DNA of 64,000 bases from Marinobacter halodurans (lineage in GTDB: Bacteria; Pseudomonadota; Gammaproteobacteria; Pseudomonadales; Oleiphilaceae): positions 21,075-85,074 of the forward strand of contig NZ_SJDL01000022.1 of the NCBI RefSeq assembly GCF_004327985.1, in the 5' to 3' direction. Shown here piece by piece: positions 53,504-63,758 of this stretch. The notes beneath the pieces were generated by a model. It ran no database searches, was not told the origin of the DNA, and saw nothing but the letters and a program-made list of their open reading frames with translations. Each line of letters opens with the position of its first letter. Position 1 is the stretch's first letter. Position numbers and translations under genes: made by a program.

Positions 53504-54874
53504 CTACACCTCCCCCACCGGTATCGGATCGGCATGGGCCGGGCCGGTTTCATGGCGCACGCCCTGCTCGAATTCATGGCGGAAATAGTGCAGTGCGCTG
53601 GACAACGGCATGGCGGCCCCCGGCGCATGGGCACAGAAGGTCCGGCCCGGGCCCAGCCCTATGGCCAGTTGATCGAGCATCTCAATGTCACCCCGCTCGC
53701 CTTCCCCCCGTTCCAGGGCCTGCAGCAGCTTGACGGTCCAGGGCAGGCCCTCCCGGCAGGGGGTGCACCAGCCGCAGGACTCCCGGGAAAAGAAGGCTTC
53801 CAGGTTGCGCATCAGCGACACGATGCTCTGCTGGTCCGTGACCACCGTCAGCAACCCGGTCCCCATGCGGCTGCCCGCCTGGCCAATGGTATCGAAGTCG
53901 AGCGCCAGCTCCAGGTGCTCCGGCAACAGGAAGCCGGTACTGCCGCCGCCGGGCAACCAGGCCTTGAGCTGCTGGCCGTCGCGGATCCCGCCGGCCCGGT
54001 CCAGTAATTCGGTGCCGGGGGTGCCAATGGGCAACTCCCAGAGCCCGGTCCGCTTCACCCGTCCGGACACACCGTAGAGTTTGGTACCGCCATCGTCACT
54101 GAGGTCACCGGACAGCGCCTGATACCACTCGGCACCGTGGCGAATGACCGCCGGTGCATTGCACAGGGTCTCCACGTTGTTCACGGCGGTGGGCTTGCCC
54201 CAGGCGCCGGACTGGCCGGGAAACGGCGGTTTGGCGCGCGGGTTGGCGCGCTTGCCCTCGAGCGAATTGATCAGCGCGGTTTCCTCGCCGCAGATGTAGC
54301 GGCCCGCCCCGGTGTGCAACGCAATGTCGAAATCAAATCCGCTGCCGGCAATATCGGCACCCAGCCAGCCGGCCTCGCGGGCTTCGTCAAGGGCCCGGGT
54401 GATGCTCCGGGCGGCCTCGATGTACTCCCCGCGCAGGAAGATGTAACCGTAACGGGCATTGTTGGCGTAGGCGGCAAGGATCATGCCTTCGATCAGCAGG
54501 TGCGGTATCTGCTCCATCAGCAGCCGGTCCTTGAAGGTTCCCGGCTCCATCTCGTCGGCATTGCAGACGATGTAGCCGCGGGGCATCCCCTCGCCCTGCA
54601 GCGTCAGCCCCCACTTGACGCCGGCGGAGAAGCCCGCACCTCCACGCCCACGCACGTTGGCGGTCTTCATGGCATCGATCACCTGCGCCCCCGTCAGCTC
54701 ATTGAGCGCCTGACGCACCGCCGCATAGCCATCCTTTTCGACATACTCCTTGTGGAATACCGGGCGGCCATCGTCATTCAGGCGCCAGGTCAACGGGTGG
54801 GTTTCCTCGCGCCGCTCATCGGCGCCCTGGTTGAGCTGGCAGCGATAACGCAGGCGTGACACGGCATCTGTCAT
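53504..54874 (-). CDS. nuoF: NADH-quinone oxidoreductase subunit F
   Basis: The NADH-binding flavoprotein (456 residues) where electrons enter. [14 protein letters not shown] is the nucleotide-binding loop, [14 protein letters not shown] holds FMN and NADH, and the N3 4Fe-4S cluster is in [12 protein letters not shown] with the last Cys in [27 protein letters not shown] is also typical. It starts within ATGA of nuoE. Confidence 0.98.
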   Translation of the reverse strand: MTDAVSRLRYRCQLNQGADERREETHPLTWRLNDDGRPVFHKEYVEKDGYAAVRQALNELTGAQVIDAMKTANVRGRGGAGFSAGVKWGLTLQGEGMPRGYIVCNADEMEPGTFKDRLLMEQIPHLLIEGMILAAYANNARYGYIFLRGEYIEAARSITRALDEAREAGWLGADIAGSGFDFDIALHTGAGRYICGEETALINSLEGKRANPRAKPPFPGQSGAWGKPTAVNNVETLCNAPAVIRHGAEWYQALSGDLSDDGGTKLYGVSGRVKRTGLWELPIGTPGTELLDRAGGIRDGQQLKAWLPGGGSTGFLLPEHLELALDFDTIGQAGSRMGTGLLTVVTDQQSIVSLMRNLEAFFSRESCGWCTPCREGLPWTVKLLQALERGEGERGDIEMLDQLAIGLGPGRTFCAHAPGAAMPLSSALHYFRHEFEQGVRHETGPAHADPIPVGEV

Positions 54875-55395
54875 GCGTAAGCCTCCAACAGTGTGTCCAG
54901 ATCATCCGGCTGGACCGGACCGAAGGTGTCGTCGTCGATCATGACCGCCGGTCCCCGGTCACAGGCGCCCAGACAACAGACCGGCAACAGGGTGAAGCGG
55001 CCGTCCGGCGTGGTCTGCCCGAACTGGATCCCCAGCTTTTCGGTCAGGGCGTCGCGCAGCGCTTCGTAATCCATCAGGAAACAGGAACTGCTGTCGCACA
55101 CCAGGATGACGTGGCGCCCCACCGGTTGCCGGAAGATCAGGCTGTAGAAAGTGGCGACGCCCTCCACGCTGGCCGGACTGACGCCCAGTAATCCGGCAAT
55201 GACGGGGATAGCACCGTCGGGCACCCAGCCGTGACGGCGTTGGACGATTTTCAGGGCCTCGATGCAGGCGGCCTGGGGCTCCTCATAGTGATCCCGCTCA
55301 TGCAGGATGGCCTCGCGGTCCGCCGCCTCGATCACAAAACCGTCGCTGGCTATCGTCTGTGCTGTCTCCATGGGCCGGTTCTCCGCCTCCCTCAT
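54871..55395 (-). CDS. nuoE: NADH-quinone oxidoreductase subunit E
   Basis: A thioredoxin-like 2Fe-2S subunit (174 residues) paired with NuoF. Cluster cysteines are in VCDSSSCFL and [11 protein letters not shown]. The start at 55395 overlaps the nuoCD stop as ATGA; an in-frame ATG at 55371, with a GGAG upstream, would shorten it by eight residues and cannot be excluded. Confidence 0.96.
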   Translation of the reverse strand: MREAENRPMETAQTIASDGFVIEAADREAILHERDHYEEPQAACIEALKIVQRRHGWVPDGAIPVIAGLLGVSPASVEGVATFYSLIFRQPVGRHVILVCDSSSCFLMDYEALRDALTEKLGIQFGQTTPDGRFTLLPVCCLGACDRGPAVMIDDDTFGPVQPDDLDTLLEAYA

Positions 55396-57176
55396 CGGTC
55401 CACATCCGCCATGACAAAGTCGATACTGCCCAAGTGGGCAATCAGGTCCGGCACGAAGCCCCGGCGCATAAGGGCCGGAATCTGCTGCAAATGCGGAAAG
55501 CTCGGTGTGCGGATTCGGGTCCGATAACTGGTGGTGTTGCCGTCACTGGTCAGGTAATAGCTGTTGATGCCCTTGGTCGCCTCCACCATCTGGCAGGACT
55601 CGTTGGGCTTGAGCACCGGGCCCCAGGACACCTGCAGGAAGTGGGTGATCAGCGTCTCGATGTGCTGCAGCATGCGCTCCCGGGGCGGCGGCGTAGTCAG
55701 CGGATGGTCGGCCTTGTAATCCCCCGGCGGCATGTTGTCGACGCACTGCTGGATAATGCGCACACTCTGGCGCATCTCCTCGATGCGCAACTGGCCCCGG
55801 TCGAAGACATCCCCGCGGGTGCCAAGCGGCACCTCGAAATCGAACTGGTCGTAACCGGAGTATGGCCGCTGCTTGCGTAAATCGAAGTTGCAGCCGGTGG
55901 CTCGCAGGTTGGGGCCCGTCACGCCCCACTCCAACGCCTCGGCGGTGCTGAAGGCGGCAATATCCCGGGTCCGTTCCCGGACGATGGCGTTTTCCATCAT
56001 CGCCCTCTGGTATTCCCGCAGCCGCTTGGGCATCCAGTCGAGGAATTCCTGGACCAGCGCCTGCCAGCCTTCCGGCAGATCCTGCGCGACGCCGCCGATG
56101 CGATACCAGGCCGGGTGCATGCGGAATCCGGTAATGCCCTCGATGACCTTGTAGGCCCGTTGCCGGTCACTGAAGGTGAAGAACACCGGCGTCATGGCAC
56201 CGAGGTCCTGCAGGTAAGTTCCCAGGAACAGCAGATGACTGGTGATGCGGAACATTTCCGCCATCATCACCCGGATCACCTTGACCCGGTCCGGCACCTC
56301 GATCCCCGCCAGCTTCTCCACCGCCAGCACATAAGGCAGGTTATTCATCACGCCGCCGGTGTAGTCGACCCGATCGGTATAGGGAATGAAGCTGTGCCAG
56401 GACTGACGCTCGGCCATTTTCTCGGCACCACGGTGGTGGTAGCCGATGTCCGGCACGCAATCGACGATTTCCTCGCCATCCAGTTGCAGGACGATGCGGA
56501 AAGCGCCATGCGCAGAGGGATGGTTCGGGCCCAGGTTGAGGAACATGAACTCGCTGCCGGCCCGTTCCCGCTGCATCCCCCAGGCTTCCGGATCGAACTG
56601 CAGGGCTTTCTGCTCGGTATCCTGCCCGGCAACAGTGAGCGTGTAGGGATCGAATTCGGTGGCCCGTGCCGGATAATCCTTGCGCAGCGGGTGCCCGGTC
56701 CAGGTAGGCGGCATCAGGATACGGACCAGTCGCGGATGCCCGGCAAAGTCGATGCCGAACATGTCCCAGACTTCCCGCTCGTACCAGTTGGCGTTGCGGA
56801 ACACGGACACGCAGCTGGGCAGCGACAGGTCCCCCTCATCAATGGCGACCTTGAGCATCAAATCCCGGTTCCGGTCCAGCGACACCAGGTGATAGAACAC
56901 CGTGAAATCCGCCGGCGGCAGGTCGACTCGCTGGCTGCGCAGACGCTCATCGATGGCCGAGAGGTCGAACAGCATGGTGAACCCCTCGGGCAGGCCCTTG
57001 AGGAACGCCAGGGCCTCGAGCAGTCGTTCTCTCGGCAGCCACACCACCGGCATCCCGGTGAGGGTGGTCTGTTCGATCATCACCTGTGCACCCAGGTGCT
57101 TGCCGAGGGCCTCCAGGACCGGATCCCGGGTCGAACGGTTTTGTGCTTCACCCCGTGTCGGGCTGGCCACGCTCAT
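55392..57176 (-). CDS. nuoC: NADH-quinone oxidoreductase fused subunits C and D
   Basis: A 594-residue NuoCD fusion, as in enterobacteria and pseudomonads. The NuoC part (about 1-190) has [26 protein letters not shown] split across it, and the NuoD part begins near [26 protein letters not shown]. The quinone-site His and Tyr are in the HPSAHG and later [10 protein letters not shown] segments. The ATG at 57176 is nine bases after AGGAGG; a TTG at 57182 is less likely. It lies 41 bases after nuoB. Confidence 0.97.
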   Translation of the reverse strand: MSVASPTRGEAQNRSTRDPVLEALGKHLGAQVMIEQTTLTGMPVVWLPRERLLEALAFLKGLPEGFTMLFDLSAIDERLRSQRVDLPPADFTVFYHLVSLDRNRDLMLKVAIDEGDLSLPSCVSVFRNANWYEREVWDMFGIDFAGHPRLVRILMPPTWTGHPLRKDYPARATEFDPYTLTVAGQDTEQKALQFDPEAWGMQRERAGSEFMFLNLGPNHPSAHGAFRIVLQLDGEEIVDCVPDIGYHHRGAEKMAERQSWHSFIPYTDRVDYTGGVMNNLPYVLAVEKLAGIEVPDRVKVIRVMMAEMFRITSHLLFLGTYLQDLGAMTPVFFTFSDRQRAYKVIEGITGFRMHPAWYRIGGVAQDLPEGWQALVQEFLDWMPKRLREYQRAMMENAIVRERTRDIAAFSTAEALEWGVTGPNLRATGCNFDLRKQRPYSGYDQFDFEVPLGTRGDVFDRGQLRIEEMRQSVRIIQQCVDNMPPGDYKADHPLTTPPPRERMLQHIETLITHFLQVSWGPVLKPNESCQMVEATKGINSYYLTSDGNTTSYRTRIRTPSFPHLQQIPALMRRGFVPDLIAHLGSIDFVMADVDR

Positions 57177-57217
57177 CAACAAAGGCCTCCTGTGGGAGGA
57201 AATGGGCTGTCGGATGC

Positions 57218-57898
57218 TTACAAACGGCTGGGACTGCGCAATTCGGTCACCTGGATCCGGCGATCACGATGCTTCTCCCGCTGGGACGGCATCTTCGCCC
57301 GATACACGCCCTGGTCACCGACGACCCAGGACAGGGGCCGACGCTCTTCCTGAATCGAGTCCTGCAACAACTGCAGTCCTTGCAGGAAGGCTTCGGGCCG
57401 CGGCGGGCATCCCGGGACATAGACATCCACCGGCAGGAACTTGTCGACGCCCTGCACCACGGAGTAGATGTCATACATACCGCCGGAATTGGCACAGGAT
57501 CCCATGGAGATGACCCACTTGGGTTCCAGCATCTGGTCATAGAGCTGCTGGATCACCGGCGCCATCTTGATGAAGCAGGTTCCGGCAATCACCATGAAAT
57601 CCGCCTGCCGCGGCGAGGCGCGGATGACCTCGGAGCCGAAGCGTGCAATGTCGTGGGGAGACGTGAAGGCGGTGGTCATCTCCACGTAGCAGCAGGACAG
57701 GCCGAAGTTATAGGGCCAGAGCGAGTTCTTGCGCCCCCAGTTGACGACCGAGTTGAGCACTTCGTCCAGTTTGCCGGTGAAGACATTACGTTCGAGTTGC
57801 TGTTTGACCGGGTCCTCCACCTGACGACGCTCTCCCAGGGGATAGCGGTCCGTTGCGGCCGCCATATCATCATCAGCCCGTGTCAGCGTATAGGTCAT
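57218..57898 (-). CDS. nuoB: NADH-quinone oxidoreductase subunit B
   Basis: Carries the terminal 4Fe-4S cluster N2 that reduces quinone; 226 residues. The adjacent cysteine pair is in GLSCCYVEM, with the others in AGTCFIKM and [25 protein letters not shown] is conserved. It is the second gene of the operon, 52 bases after nuoA. Confidence 0.98.
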   Translation of the reverse strand: MTYTLTRADDDMAAATDRYPLGERRQVEDPVKQQLERNVFTGKLDEVLNSVVNWGRKNSLWPYNFGLSCCYVEMTTAFTSPHDIARFGSEVIRASPRQADFMVIAGTCFIKMAPVIQQLYDQMLEPKWVISMGSCANSGGMYDIYSVVQGVDKFLPVDVYVPGCPPRPEAFLQGLQLLQDSIQEERRPLSWVVGDQGVYRAKMPSQREKHRDRRIQVTELRSPSRL

Positions 57899-57950
57899 GC
57901 CCGCACTCTCCTCTCCGAGGTATTCGGAAATTCAGAAATCCGGATCGCTT

Positions 57951-58355
57951 TCAGCGTTCTTTGGGAACCCGGCGCCCGGGCGCCCAGTCCAACGCGCCCA
58001 CGCGACTGTCGTAAAGCAGCCCCGCAAGCAACACGAATATAAAGATGGCCGCGCCCCAGAAGCCGATCCAACCCACTTCCCGGATAGACACCGCCCAGGC
58101 AAACAGGTAGACCGCCTCGATATCGAAGATCACGAAAAGCATGGCGACCAGGTAGAACTTGACCGAAAAACGTTGGCGCGCCGACCCGGCACCGATCACG
58201 CCGGATTCGAATGGAAGGGATTTACTGCGTCCCCGGCTGCGCCCGCCCAGCAGCGCCGAGGCACCGACCATAAACGCGCAGAGGCCCAGTACAGCAATGA
58301 TGAAGAGACCAATGCCCCAGTATTCGGCGATTACCGCAGGTGTATTCTGCTCCAT
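57951..58355 (-). CDS. nuoA: NADH-quinone oxidoreductase subunit A
   Basis: A three-helix membrane subunit (134 residues) and the first gene of the nuo operon. [40 protein letters not shown], here spread over the core, holds the conserved Cys-free loop and the Asp-Glu pair of helix 2 (FDIEAV). The ATG at 58355 is favoured; GGTGG lies five bases upstream. The operon promoter should lie in 58356-58601, where no strong -35/-10 pair was seen; AGACTGCTAGTCT (minus strand, near 58476-58490) is a short palindrome there. Confidence 0.96.
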   Translation of the reverse strand: MEQNTPAVIAEYWGIGLFIIAVLGLCAFMVGASALLGGRSRGRSKSLPFESGVIGAGSARQRFSVKFYLVAMLFVIFDIEAVYLFAWAVSIREVGWIGFWGAAIFIFVLLAGLLYDSRVGALDWAPGRRVPKER

Positions 58356-58601
58356 AATCTCCACCGGTCAGGCTGGCGCCGTCCATGTCATGCCACCTGT
58401 ACCACAGGCGGCAGCAGGTTTTAAAGAGAGGGCGCAACGCAGGTAGCCGACTGAAATTGCGGCTGTTCTTTGTCTCAGACTAGCAGTCTCGCTTCAGCCT
58501 TGCGAATTCTGGAAAGTGATACGAGCAAAGGTTCATGATCCGGAGGATGTCCCCCCACCGGGGAGATCCCGGCGGTACGCCTTTGCCCGGACCTCTCCGC
58601 A

Positions 58602-59600
58602 TCAGGCATCGCGCAGCAACAGGATCTTGCCGGTCGTCTCTCCCGCCTCCAACTTGCGATGGGCCTCCCCCACCCGGCTGAACGTAAAACGCTCGGGATC
58701 CAGCAGGGGCCGTACCGCACCCTGCCGGATCATGTCGGCCATCGCCGCCGCCATGCGCGGCTGGTCGTCCATCCCGATGCCATGCAGCAATGGAATGGAG
58801 CGAAACACCACATGCAGGCTCAGGCCCTTGGCGTGCAGCTGTGACAGGTCGTGGGTCGAGCGTGTGTTGATGGACGTCAGGCGCCTGGCGATGGCCGTCG
58901 CCTCGATCGACCGATCCAGATTGTCGCCGCCAACGGTATCGAACACCAGATCGAAGCCCTGGCCGTCGGTCAGGCGCTGGACATAGTCGGCCACCGGCTC
59001 GTCCCGGTAGTAGATGATGTCGTCGGCCCCCAGTTTTTCCGCCAACTCGGCCTTCTCCCGGGTTGAGACCGTGGTCGACACCCGGGCCCCGAAATGCCTG
59101 GCGATCTGGATCGCCACATGACCAACGCCGCCGGTTCCGGCGTGAACCAGCACATGCTCGCCGGACTGCAGGCCCGAACGATCGACCAGCGCGCTCCAGG
59201 CCGTCAGGAACACCAGCGGCAGCGCAGCGCATTCCTCGAGGGGCAGTGCCATGTCCGGCGTCCGCTTGGCCAGGACGCGCTCATCCGCGATCATGTAATC
59301 GGCCAGGGCACCCTGCCAGCCCCGCACGCCGCCGGCACAGCCGAAAACCTCATCCCCCGGCGCAAAACGGGAGACGCCGGAACCCACCTTGTCGACCACG
59401 CCGGCCACATCGCCGTTCAGGATCGCCGGCATGGCCGGGCCTGATTTGACGAAGCCGGACCGGATCTTGGTTTCAATGGGATTGAGGCTGGAAGCCACTA
59501 CCCGGATACGAACCTGGTTGGGCCCGGGTTCGGGCGTTTCCACATCGCGTTCAACGAAGACGTCCGGCCCGCCGAATTCTTCGATCACCATCGCTTTCAC
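58602..59600 (-). CDS. Zinc-independent quinone oxidoreductase of the MDR family
   Basis: A 332-residue NADPH:quinone reductase-like medium-chain dehydrogenase. It has the GroES-like N-terminal part (SSLNPIETKIRSGF, GDVAGVVDKVGSGVSRFAPGDEVFG) and the Rossmann motif VHAGTGGVGHVAIQIARHFGA, and lacks the structural-zinc cysteine cluster. The exact substrate is not known. It is the last gene of a TRAP/TSUP operon, 18 bases after the exporter, so it may act on the transported compound or a product of it. Confidence 0.88.
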   Translation of the reverse strand: MKAMVIEEFGGPDVFVERDVETPEPGPNQVRIRVVASSLNPIETKIRSGFVKSGPAMPAILNGDVAGVVDKVGSGVSRFAPGDEVFGCAGGVRGWQGALADYMIADERVLAKRTPDMALPLEECAALPLVFLTAWSALVDRSGLQSGEHVLVHAGTGGVGHVAIQIARHFGARVSTTVSTREKAELAEKLGADDIIYYRDEPVADYVQRLTDGQGFDLVFDTVGGDNLDRSIEATAIARRLTSINTRSTHDLSQLHAKGLSLHVVFRSIPLLHGIGMDDQPRMAAAMADMIRQGAVRPLLDPERFTFSRVGEAHRKLEAGETTGKILLLRDA

Positions 59601-59618
59601 GTTGGATGCTCCTCTCCA

Positions 59619-60365
59619 TCAATACACAATCAGCCGGACCAGAATCGCCGCCACCATCAGCAGCGTCAACCACTTGACCCACTGGGCGCCGCGCGGCCCC
59701 ATATTGACCCGCACCGCAACCTGCGCTCCGGTGATGTTGCCCAGGGCCAACAGCAAGCCGGTCCCCCAGCGCACCTGGCCACTCCAGGCAAACACCAGCA
59801 GGGCGGGCAGCGTATACAGCAGCACGATGGCCACCTTGATGACGTTGACCTGGCGCAGGTCGATCCGCAGCATGCGGTACAGGACCACAATGAACAGGGT
59901 CCCGACACCCACCTGGATGAAGCCGCCGTACAGGCCGATCAGGAACATGGCGAGATACACTACAGGCGTCAGACGCCCGGGCGTCAACGGGCGGGTGTCC
60001 AATGCCGGCTGGGGCAGCAGCATGAACACGGACGCCCCGATCATCGCCACCACCAGTACGGCCTCGAACACGGCATCGGCCACCCCCGTAGCCAGCCAGG
60101 CCCCCAGCAAGGAGCCGAGTATCGCCGGCACCGCCAGCCGCAGGCTGACAGCCCAGTTGCCCTGCCCGCCGCGGCGGAATCCCCGCACCGCGGAGACGCT
60201 CTGCAGGGTGATCGCCACGCGATTGGTGCCATTGGCCACCTGCGGCGGCAGGCCCAGGAACATCAGCAGCGGCAGCGTCAGCATGGACCCGCCGGCCGAC
60301 AGCACGTTGATGAATCCCGCCACTCCGCCGAGCACGACCAGCGCAATGATTTCAGGCGCACTCAT
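59619..60365 (-). CDS. TSUP (TauE/SafE) family membrane transporter
   Basis: A 248-residue protein with about eight hydrophobic helices and the TSUP hallmarks GGVAGFINVLSAGGSMLTLPLLMFLGLPPQVANGTNRVAI near the N-terminus and FLIGLYGGFIQVGVG in the second repeat. Family members export or import sulfite, sulfoacetate or other small sulfur-containing anions. It lies 7 bases after the TRAP permease, so they are co-transcribed; a two-way role (uptake by TRAP, release of an anion by TSUP) is an inference. Confidence 0.92.
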   Translation of the reverse strand: MSAPEIIALVVLGGVAGFINVLSAGGSMLTLPLLMFLGLPPQVANGTNRVAITLQSVSAVRGFRRGGQGNWAVSLRLAVPAILGSLLGAWLATGVADAVFEAVLVVAMIGASVFMLLPQPALDTRPLTPGRLTPVVYLAMFLIGLYGGFIQVGVGTLFIVVLYRMLRIDLRQVNVIKVAIVLLYTLPALLVFAWSGQVRWGTGLLLALGNITGAQVAVRVNMGPRGAQWVKWLTLLMVAAILVRLIVY

Positions 60366-60372
60366 GGTGCCA

Positions 60373-62544
60373 TCAGGCTCCGGCCACTGCCGGGGCGCGG
60401 CTGCCCTTGCGACCGCTCCATACCAGCAGGGCCAGAAAGATCACCAGGCCGGCACTGTCGAGGATCAGGCTGTCATGGGGCCAGAGCATCAGGCCGCCAA
60501 TGGGGAACATCAGCAGCCGCAGCCCCCAGTTCAACCGGTGCTCCAGGAAACCTTCCAGGCCAGCAACAATGGCGTAGATGCCAAACAGACCGAACAGGAA
60601 CACCCGCAGCATCTCCCAGATATCACCGCTGATCAGCGGCGAGTAGGCAAACAGCAGTGGCACGATATACAGCCCCTTGGCGATCTTCCACGCGGTGAAG
60701 CCGGTTCGCATCTGGGACGTACCCGCAATGGCAGCCGCGGCGAAGGCGGTCAGGCAGACTGGCGGCGTGACGTTGGAATCCTGGGACAGCCAGAAGATGA
60801 TCATGTGAGCCGACACCAGGGCCATGGTGATGGCATGGGGCGACAGGGCCTGCTCCAGCAACTGCGAGCTGAACGTATCCGGTACGGCGTCCAGCATCTG
60901 TTTGGCCGTGGCCATATCCATCGGTGCGTTGAGCAGGTTGAACTGGTCCGGCGTGGCCAGCATGAAGACCGACTTTGCCTGTTCCGGCAGGTTGCCGCTC
61001 ACCATCAGGTCCAGCAACTGGCTTTGGGCAATCAGGCCATAGATGGCCGGCGCCGACAGGGTCGCCAGCACGATGTAGGCCGCGGTCACCGGCAGCCCCA
61101 TCCCCAGGATCAACGACGCCAGCGCCACCAACACCAGCGTGATCAGCAGGCTGCCGCCGGCCCAGTCGGTGATCATCAGCGAAAAGGTATTGCCGATGCC
61201 GGTGGTCGACACCACGTTCACGATCAGCCCGACGGTAATCAGCAGGATGGCCGTGGACACGATATTCCGCGAGCCCTGGGCCATGGCCTCCAGGATATCC
61301 CGCGGCATCATCGGCTTCTTCGACAACCACGAGGCGGCAATGACTGACAGGATCGCAATGCCCGCGGCATAGGTGGGCGTAAAGCCGTAGACCAGCGCCG
61401 CCACCAGTACCACCAGCGGCAGCAGGTAGTGCCAGCCGTCCTTCATCACCTCCTTGAGGGTAGGCACTTCTTCATCCTGCTCCAGCTTCACGGCATGGCT
61501 GCGCTTGGCTTCCACCCGCACGAACATGGCGACGGACAGGAAATACATGAACGCCGGCAACGCGGCCACGGCAATGATCGTGAGATAGGACACCTGGGTG
61601 TAGGACGCCATGATAAAGGCCCCCGCCCCCATTACGGGCGGCATCAACTGACCGCCCGTCGACGCCGCCGCTTCGACCCCTGCCGCAAACTGCGCCGGGA
61701 AACCGGCCTTGCGCATCAGCGGAATGGTAATCACACCGGTAGACACGGTATTGGCCACACTTGAACCGGACACCGATCCCATCAGGCCGGAAGAAAACAC
61801 GGCGACGAAGCCCGGCCCGCCGACGAACCGGCCGGCGGCACAACGGGCCAGTTCAACGATGAAATCGCCGGCCCCGGACTTCACCAGGAAGGCGCCGAAC
61901 AGGATGAACATGAAAACATAGGTCCAGGAGATCCGGGCAATCGAGCCCAGCATGCCCTGCCCGCCCATGTAGGAACGGAACAGCACGGTCTCCCAACTCA
62001 GGCCCGGGAAGTTGAAGATCCCGTCGACGTACTGGCCCCACCAGGCCACGTAGGACAAGGCCACCACGCACAGGGTGGGAATGAACCAGCCGGTCGTCCG
62101 CCGGGCAAACTCCAGGATCAGCAGGACGGCGGCCACCGAAACCACCCAGTCGGCGGTGGAGAAATTCACGCCCCGGGCGTAGAGGGCGTCCTCGAAGCCA
62201 ATCAGGTACAGTGCACAACCCAGCGCCGCCAGCCCCAGTACGACATCCACCGCAAACACGAACCGCTGCCCACCGGGGCTGGACGCCTTCACCATGGGAA
62301 TGGTCAGGGCACACAGCAGACCGAACATGCCGAAATGGAGGGCGGAGGTCCAGAGTTCCGACAGGGTCGAGAAGGTATTGAAATACAGGTGGGAAACGGC
62401 GATCAGGATCGCCAGCACAAAGACGGTGCGGCCGACCAGCGGGTTGCTTAACCGCTCACTGGCCTCGGCCGCCTCCTCATCACGGATATTGTCCAGAGAG
62501 CCCGGCGCGGGTCCGGTCTCCGGCTGCTTTTCATGGTTACTCAT
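60373..62544 (-). CDS. TRAP transporter fused permease (DctQM-type, TAXI class)
   Basis: A 723-residue inner membrane protein with the small (DctQ) and large (DctM) TRAP subunits in one chain, the form that goes with TAXI receptors. About 18 hydrophobic segments are seen; GLMGSVSGSSVANTVSTGVITIPLM and GQLMPPVMGAGAFIMA are the characteristic discontinuous-helix regions. The ATG at 62544 has GGGAG five bases upstream. It sits 72 bases after the receptor gene, across a stable hairpin. Transport is driven by a sodium or proton gradient; the substrate is unknown. Confidence 0.94.
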   Translation of the reverse strand: MSNHEKQPETGPAPGSLDNIRDEEAAEASERLSNPLVGRTVFVLAILIAVSHLYFNTFSTLSELWTSALHFGMFGLLCALTIPMVKASSPGGQRFVFAVDVVLGLAALGCALYLIGFEDALYARGVNFSTADWVVSVAAVLLILEFARRTTGWFIPTLCVVALSYVAWWGQYVDGIFNFPGLSWETVLFRSYMGGQGMLGSIARISWTYVFMFILFGAFLVKSGAGDFIVELARCAAGRFVGGPGFVAVFSSGLMGSVSGSSVANTVSTGVITIPLMRKAGFPAQFAAGVEAAASTGGQLMPPVMGAGAFIMASYTQVSYLTIIAVAALPAFMYFLSVAMFVRVEAKRSHAVKLEQDEEVPTLKEVMKDGWHYLLPLVVLVAALVYGFTPTYAAGIAILSVIAASWLSKKPMMPRDILEAMAQGSRNIVSTAILLITVGLIVNVVSTTGIGNTFSLMITDWAGGSLLITLVLVALASLILGMGLPVTAAYIVLATLSAPAIYGLIAQSQLLDLMVSGNLPEQAKSVFMLATPDQFNLLNAPMDMATAKQMLDAVPDTFSSQLLEQALSPHAITMALVSAHMIIFWLSQDSNVTPPVCLTAFAAAAIAGTSQMRTGFTAWKIAKGLYIVPLLFAYSPLISGDIWEMLRVFLFGLFGIYAIVAGLEGFLEHRLNWGLRLLMFPIGGLMLWPHDSLILDSAGLVIFLALLVWSGRKGSRAPAVAGA

Positions 62545-62565
62545 ATTGACTCCCGACAGCGACAA

Positions 62566-62587
62566 CGGGGGCGGTAGACCGCCCCCG
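62566..62587 (-). other. Intercistronic hairpin between TAXI receptor and permease
   Basis: CGGGGGCGG (62566-62574) and CCGCCCCCG (62579-62587) form a perfect nine-base stem with a four-base loop. No T tract follows. This is a plausible processing or stability element that leaves more receptor than permease message. Confidence 0.7.
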
Positions 62588-62616
62588 AATCCAACTCCAG
62601 CGTGTGGAAGCGGTCC

Positions 62617-63627
62617 TTACTTGGCGATCAGCCGATCCGGGATTTCCAGTCCCTGCTCCCGATAGAACTTCGCTGCACCCGGGTGCAGCGGCATCGGCAG
62701 ACCCGCAATGGCTTTCTCCAGCGCCATCGCCTTGGTGGCCGGGTGGATATTGTTCAGGAACGGGAGGTTGGCGTAGATCGTCTTGGTAATCTGGTAGACG
62801 TCCTCATCCGATACGTCAGCCCGCACCGCCAGGATATTGGGCTGCGCGATGGTATGGATCGCCTTGGTCTGGTTGGGATAGGTGTCCGGCTTGATCACGT
62901 ACGGCGACCACAGCTCGAATTCCTTGTTGATCCGCCCCAACTGCTCGTCGGTGACATCCAGCGTCGTGATGTCGTCGCCTATGTTGGCATAGGCCCGGGT
63001 CACTGCGGATGCCGGCACGCCGGCGGGAATGTTCATCCCGTCGATGTTGCCGTTTTGCAGTGCATCGGCGCTGGGACCATAGCCCAGATACGCCAGATCC
63101 ATCTTCTTCACGTCAATACCCAGTGCGCCCAGGATGTAGCGCCCCGATCCCTCCGTACCGGAGTTGCGGGCGCCGATCGAGAAGGTTTCGCCGTAGAGGT
63201 TTTTCATATCGTCGATCGTACCGGTCTTGGCCAGCTCACTGCGCACGACGAAATGCTCCACGTTCTGCCACAGCATGGAGACCGAGCGCAGGTTCTTGTA
63301 GGCCTTGGGGACCGGCCCCGTGCCCTTCCAGGCCCAGGCACCGTAGAGACCCTGAAGGATACCGAACTGGGCCTGGTTTTCGTCCATCAGCTTCAGGTTC
63401 TCTCCGGAGCCGGCGGAACTGATGGCGGACAGGGAAATCCCGGTCTTGGGTTCCAGCTTGACCTTCACCAGCGTCGACAAGGCCACACCCACCGGATAGT
63501 AGGTGCCCCCGGTTGTCGCGGTGCCCATCACATAGTGGCCACCCTCCGCCTGGGCGGTCGCGGTGAATCCCAGCGACAATGCCGCAACAGCTGCCGCGAC
63601 CGACTTCAGAAACTGACGCTTACCCAT
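62617..63627 (-). CDS. TAXI-family TRAP transporter solute receptor
   Basis: A 336-residue periplasmic binding protein with a signal peptide (LKSVAAAVAALSLGFTATAQA). The TAXI hallmarks are MGTATTGGTYYPVGVALSTLVK after cleavage, SAGSGENLKLMDENQAQFGILQ, and IGARNSGTEGSGRYILGALG. The ATG at 63627 has GGGGAGA upstream; longer in-frame starts lack support. It is the first gene of the receptor-permease-TSUP-oxidoreductase operon. Its promoter must lie within 63628-63758, next to the group II intron end. Substrates of TAXI proteins are mostly unknown (2-oxoglutarate and glutamate-like compounds in known cases). Confidence 0.94.
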   Translation of the reverse strand: MGKRQFLKSVAAAVAALSLGFTATAQAEGGHYVMGTATTGGTYYPVGVALSTLVKVKLEPKTGISLSAISSAGSGENLKLMDENQAQFGILQGLYGAWAWKGTGPVPKAYKNLRSVSMLWQNVEHFVVRSELAKTGTIDDMKNLYGETFSIGARNSGTEGSGRYILGALGIDVKKMDLAYLGYGPSADALQNGNIDGMNIPAGVPASAVTRAYANIGDDITTLDVTDEQLGRINKEFELWSPYVIKPDTYPNQTKAIHTIAQPNILAVRADVSDEDVYQITKTIYANLPFLNNIHPATKAMALEKAIAGLPMPLHPGAAKFYREQGLEIPDRLIAK

Positions 63628-63758
63628 GTCGTGTTCTCCCCTTTCATTCTTGGATTTATTCAAGACGCACATGTGGCATTGAGAATAGCCCCGAACGGAA
63701 AGACGTGCCATCCAGGACGCTACGACATAAGTCGGTGATGAGGCTGATTTTTTGTGCA

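Noticed and set aside
50722..53733. A 1003-codon open frame on the plus strand, opposite nuoG
   Set aside because: It is the mirror of a GC-rich real gene: nuoG on the minus strand has every Fe-S motif expected, and the plus-strand product has no recognisable domain and is rich in Arg, Gln, His and Pro.
55392..57176. Fusion of NuoC and NuoD as a novelty
   Set aside because: NuoCD fusion is common in gammaproteobacteria.
63695..63720. Sigma-54-like TGGCACG sequence upstream of the TAXI gene (minus strand)
   Set aside because: The -12 element lacks the required GC (reads TTCCG instead of TTGCA), so a sigma-54 promoter is not supported.
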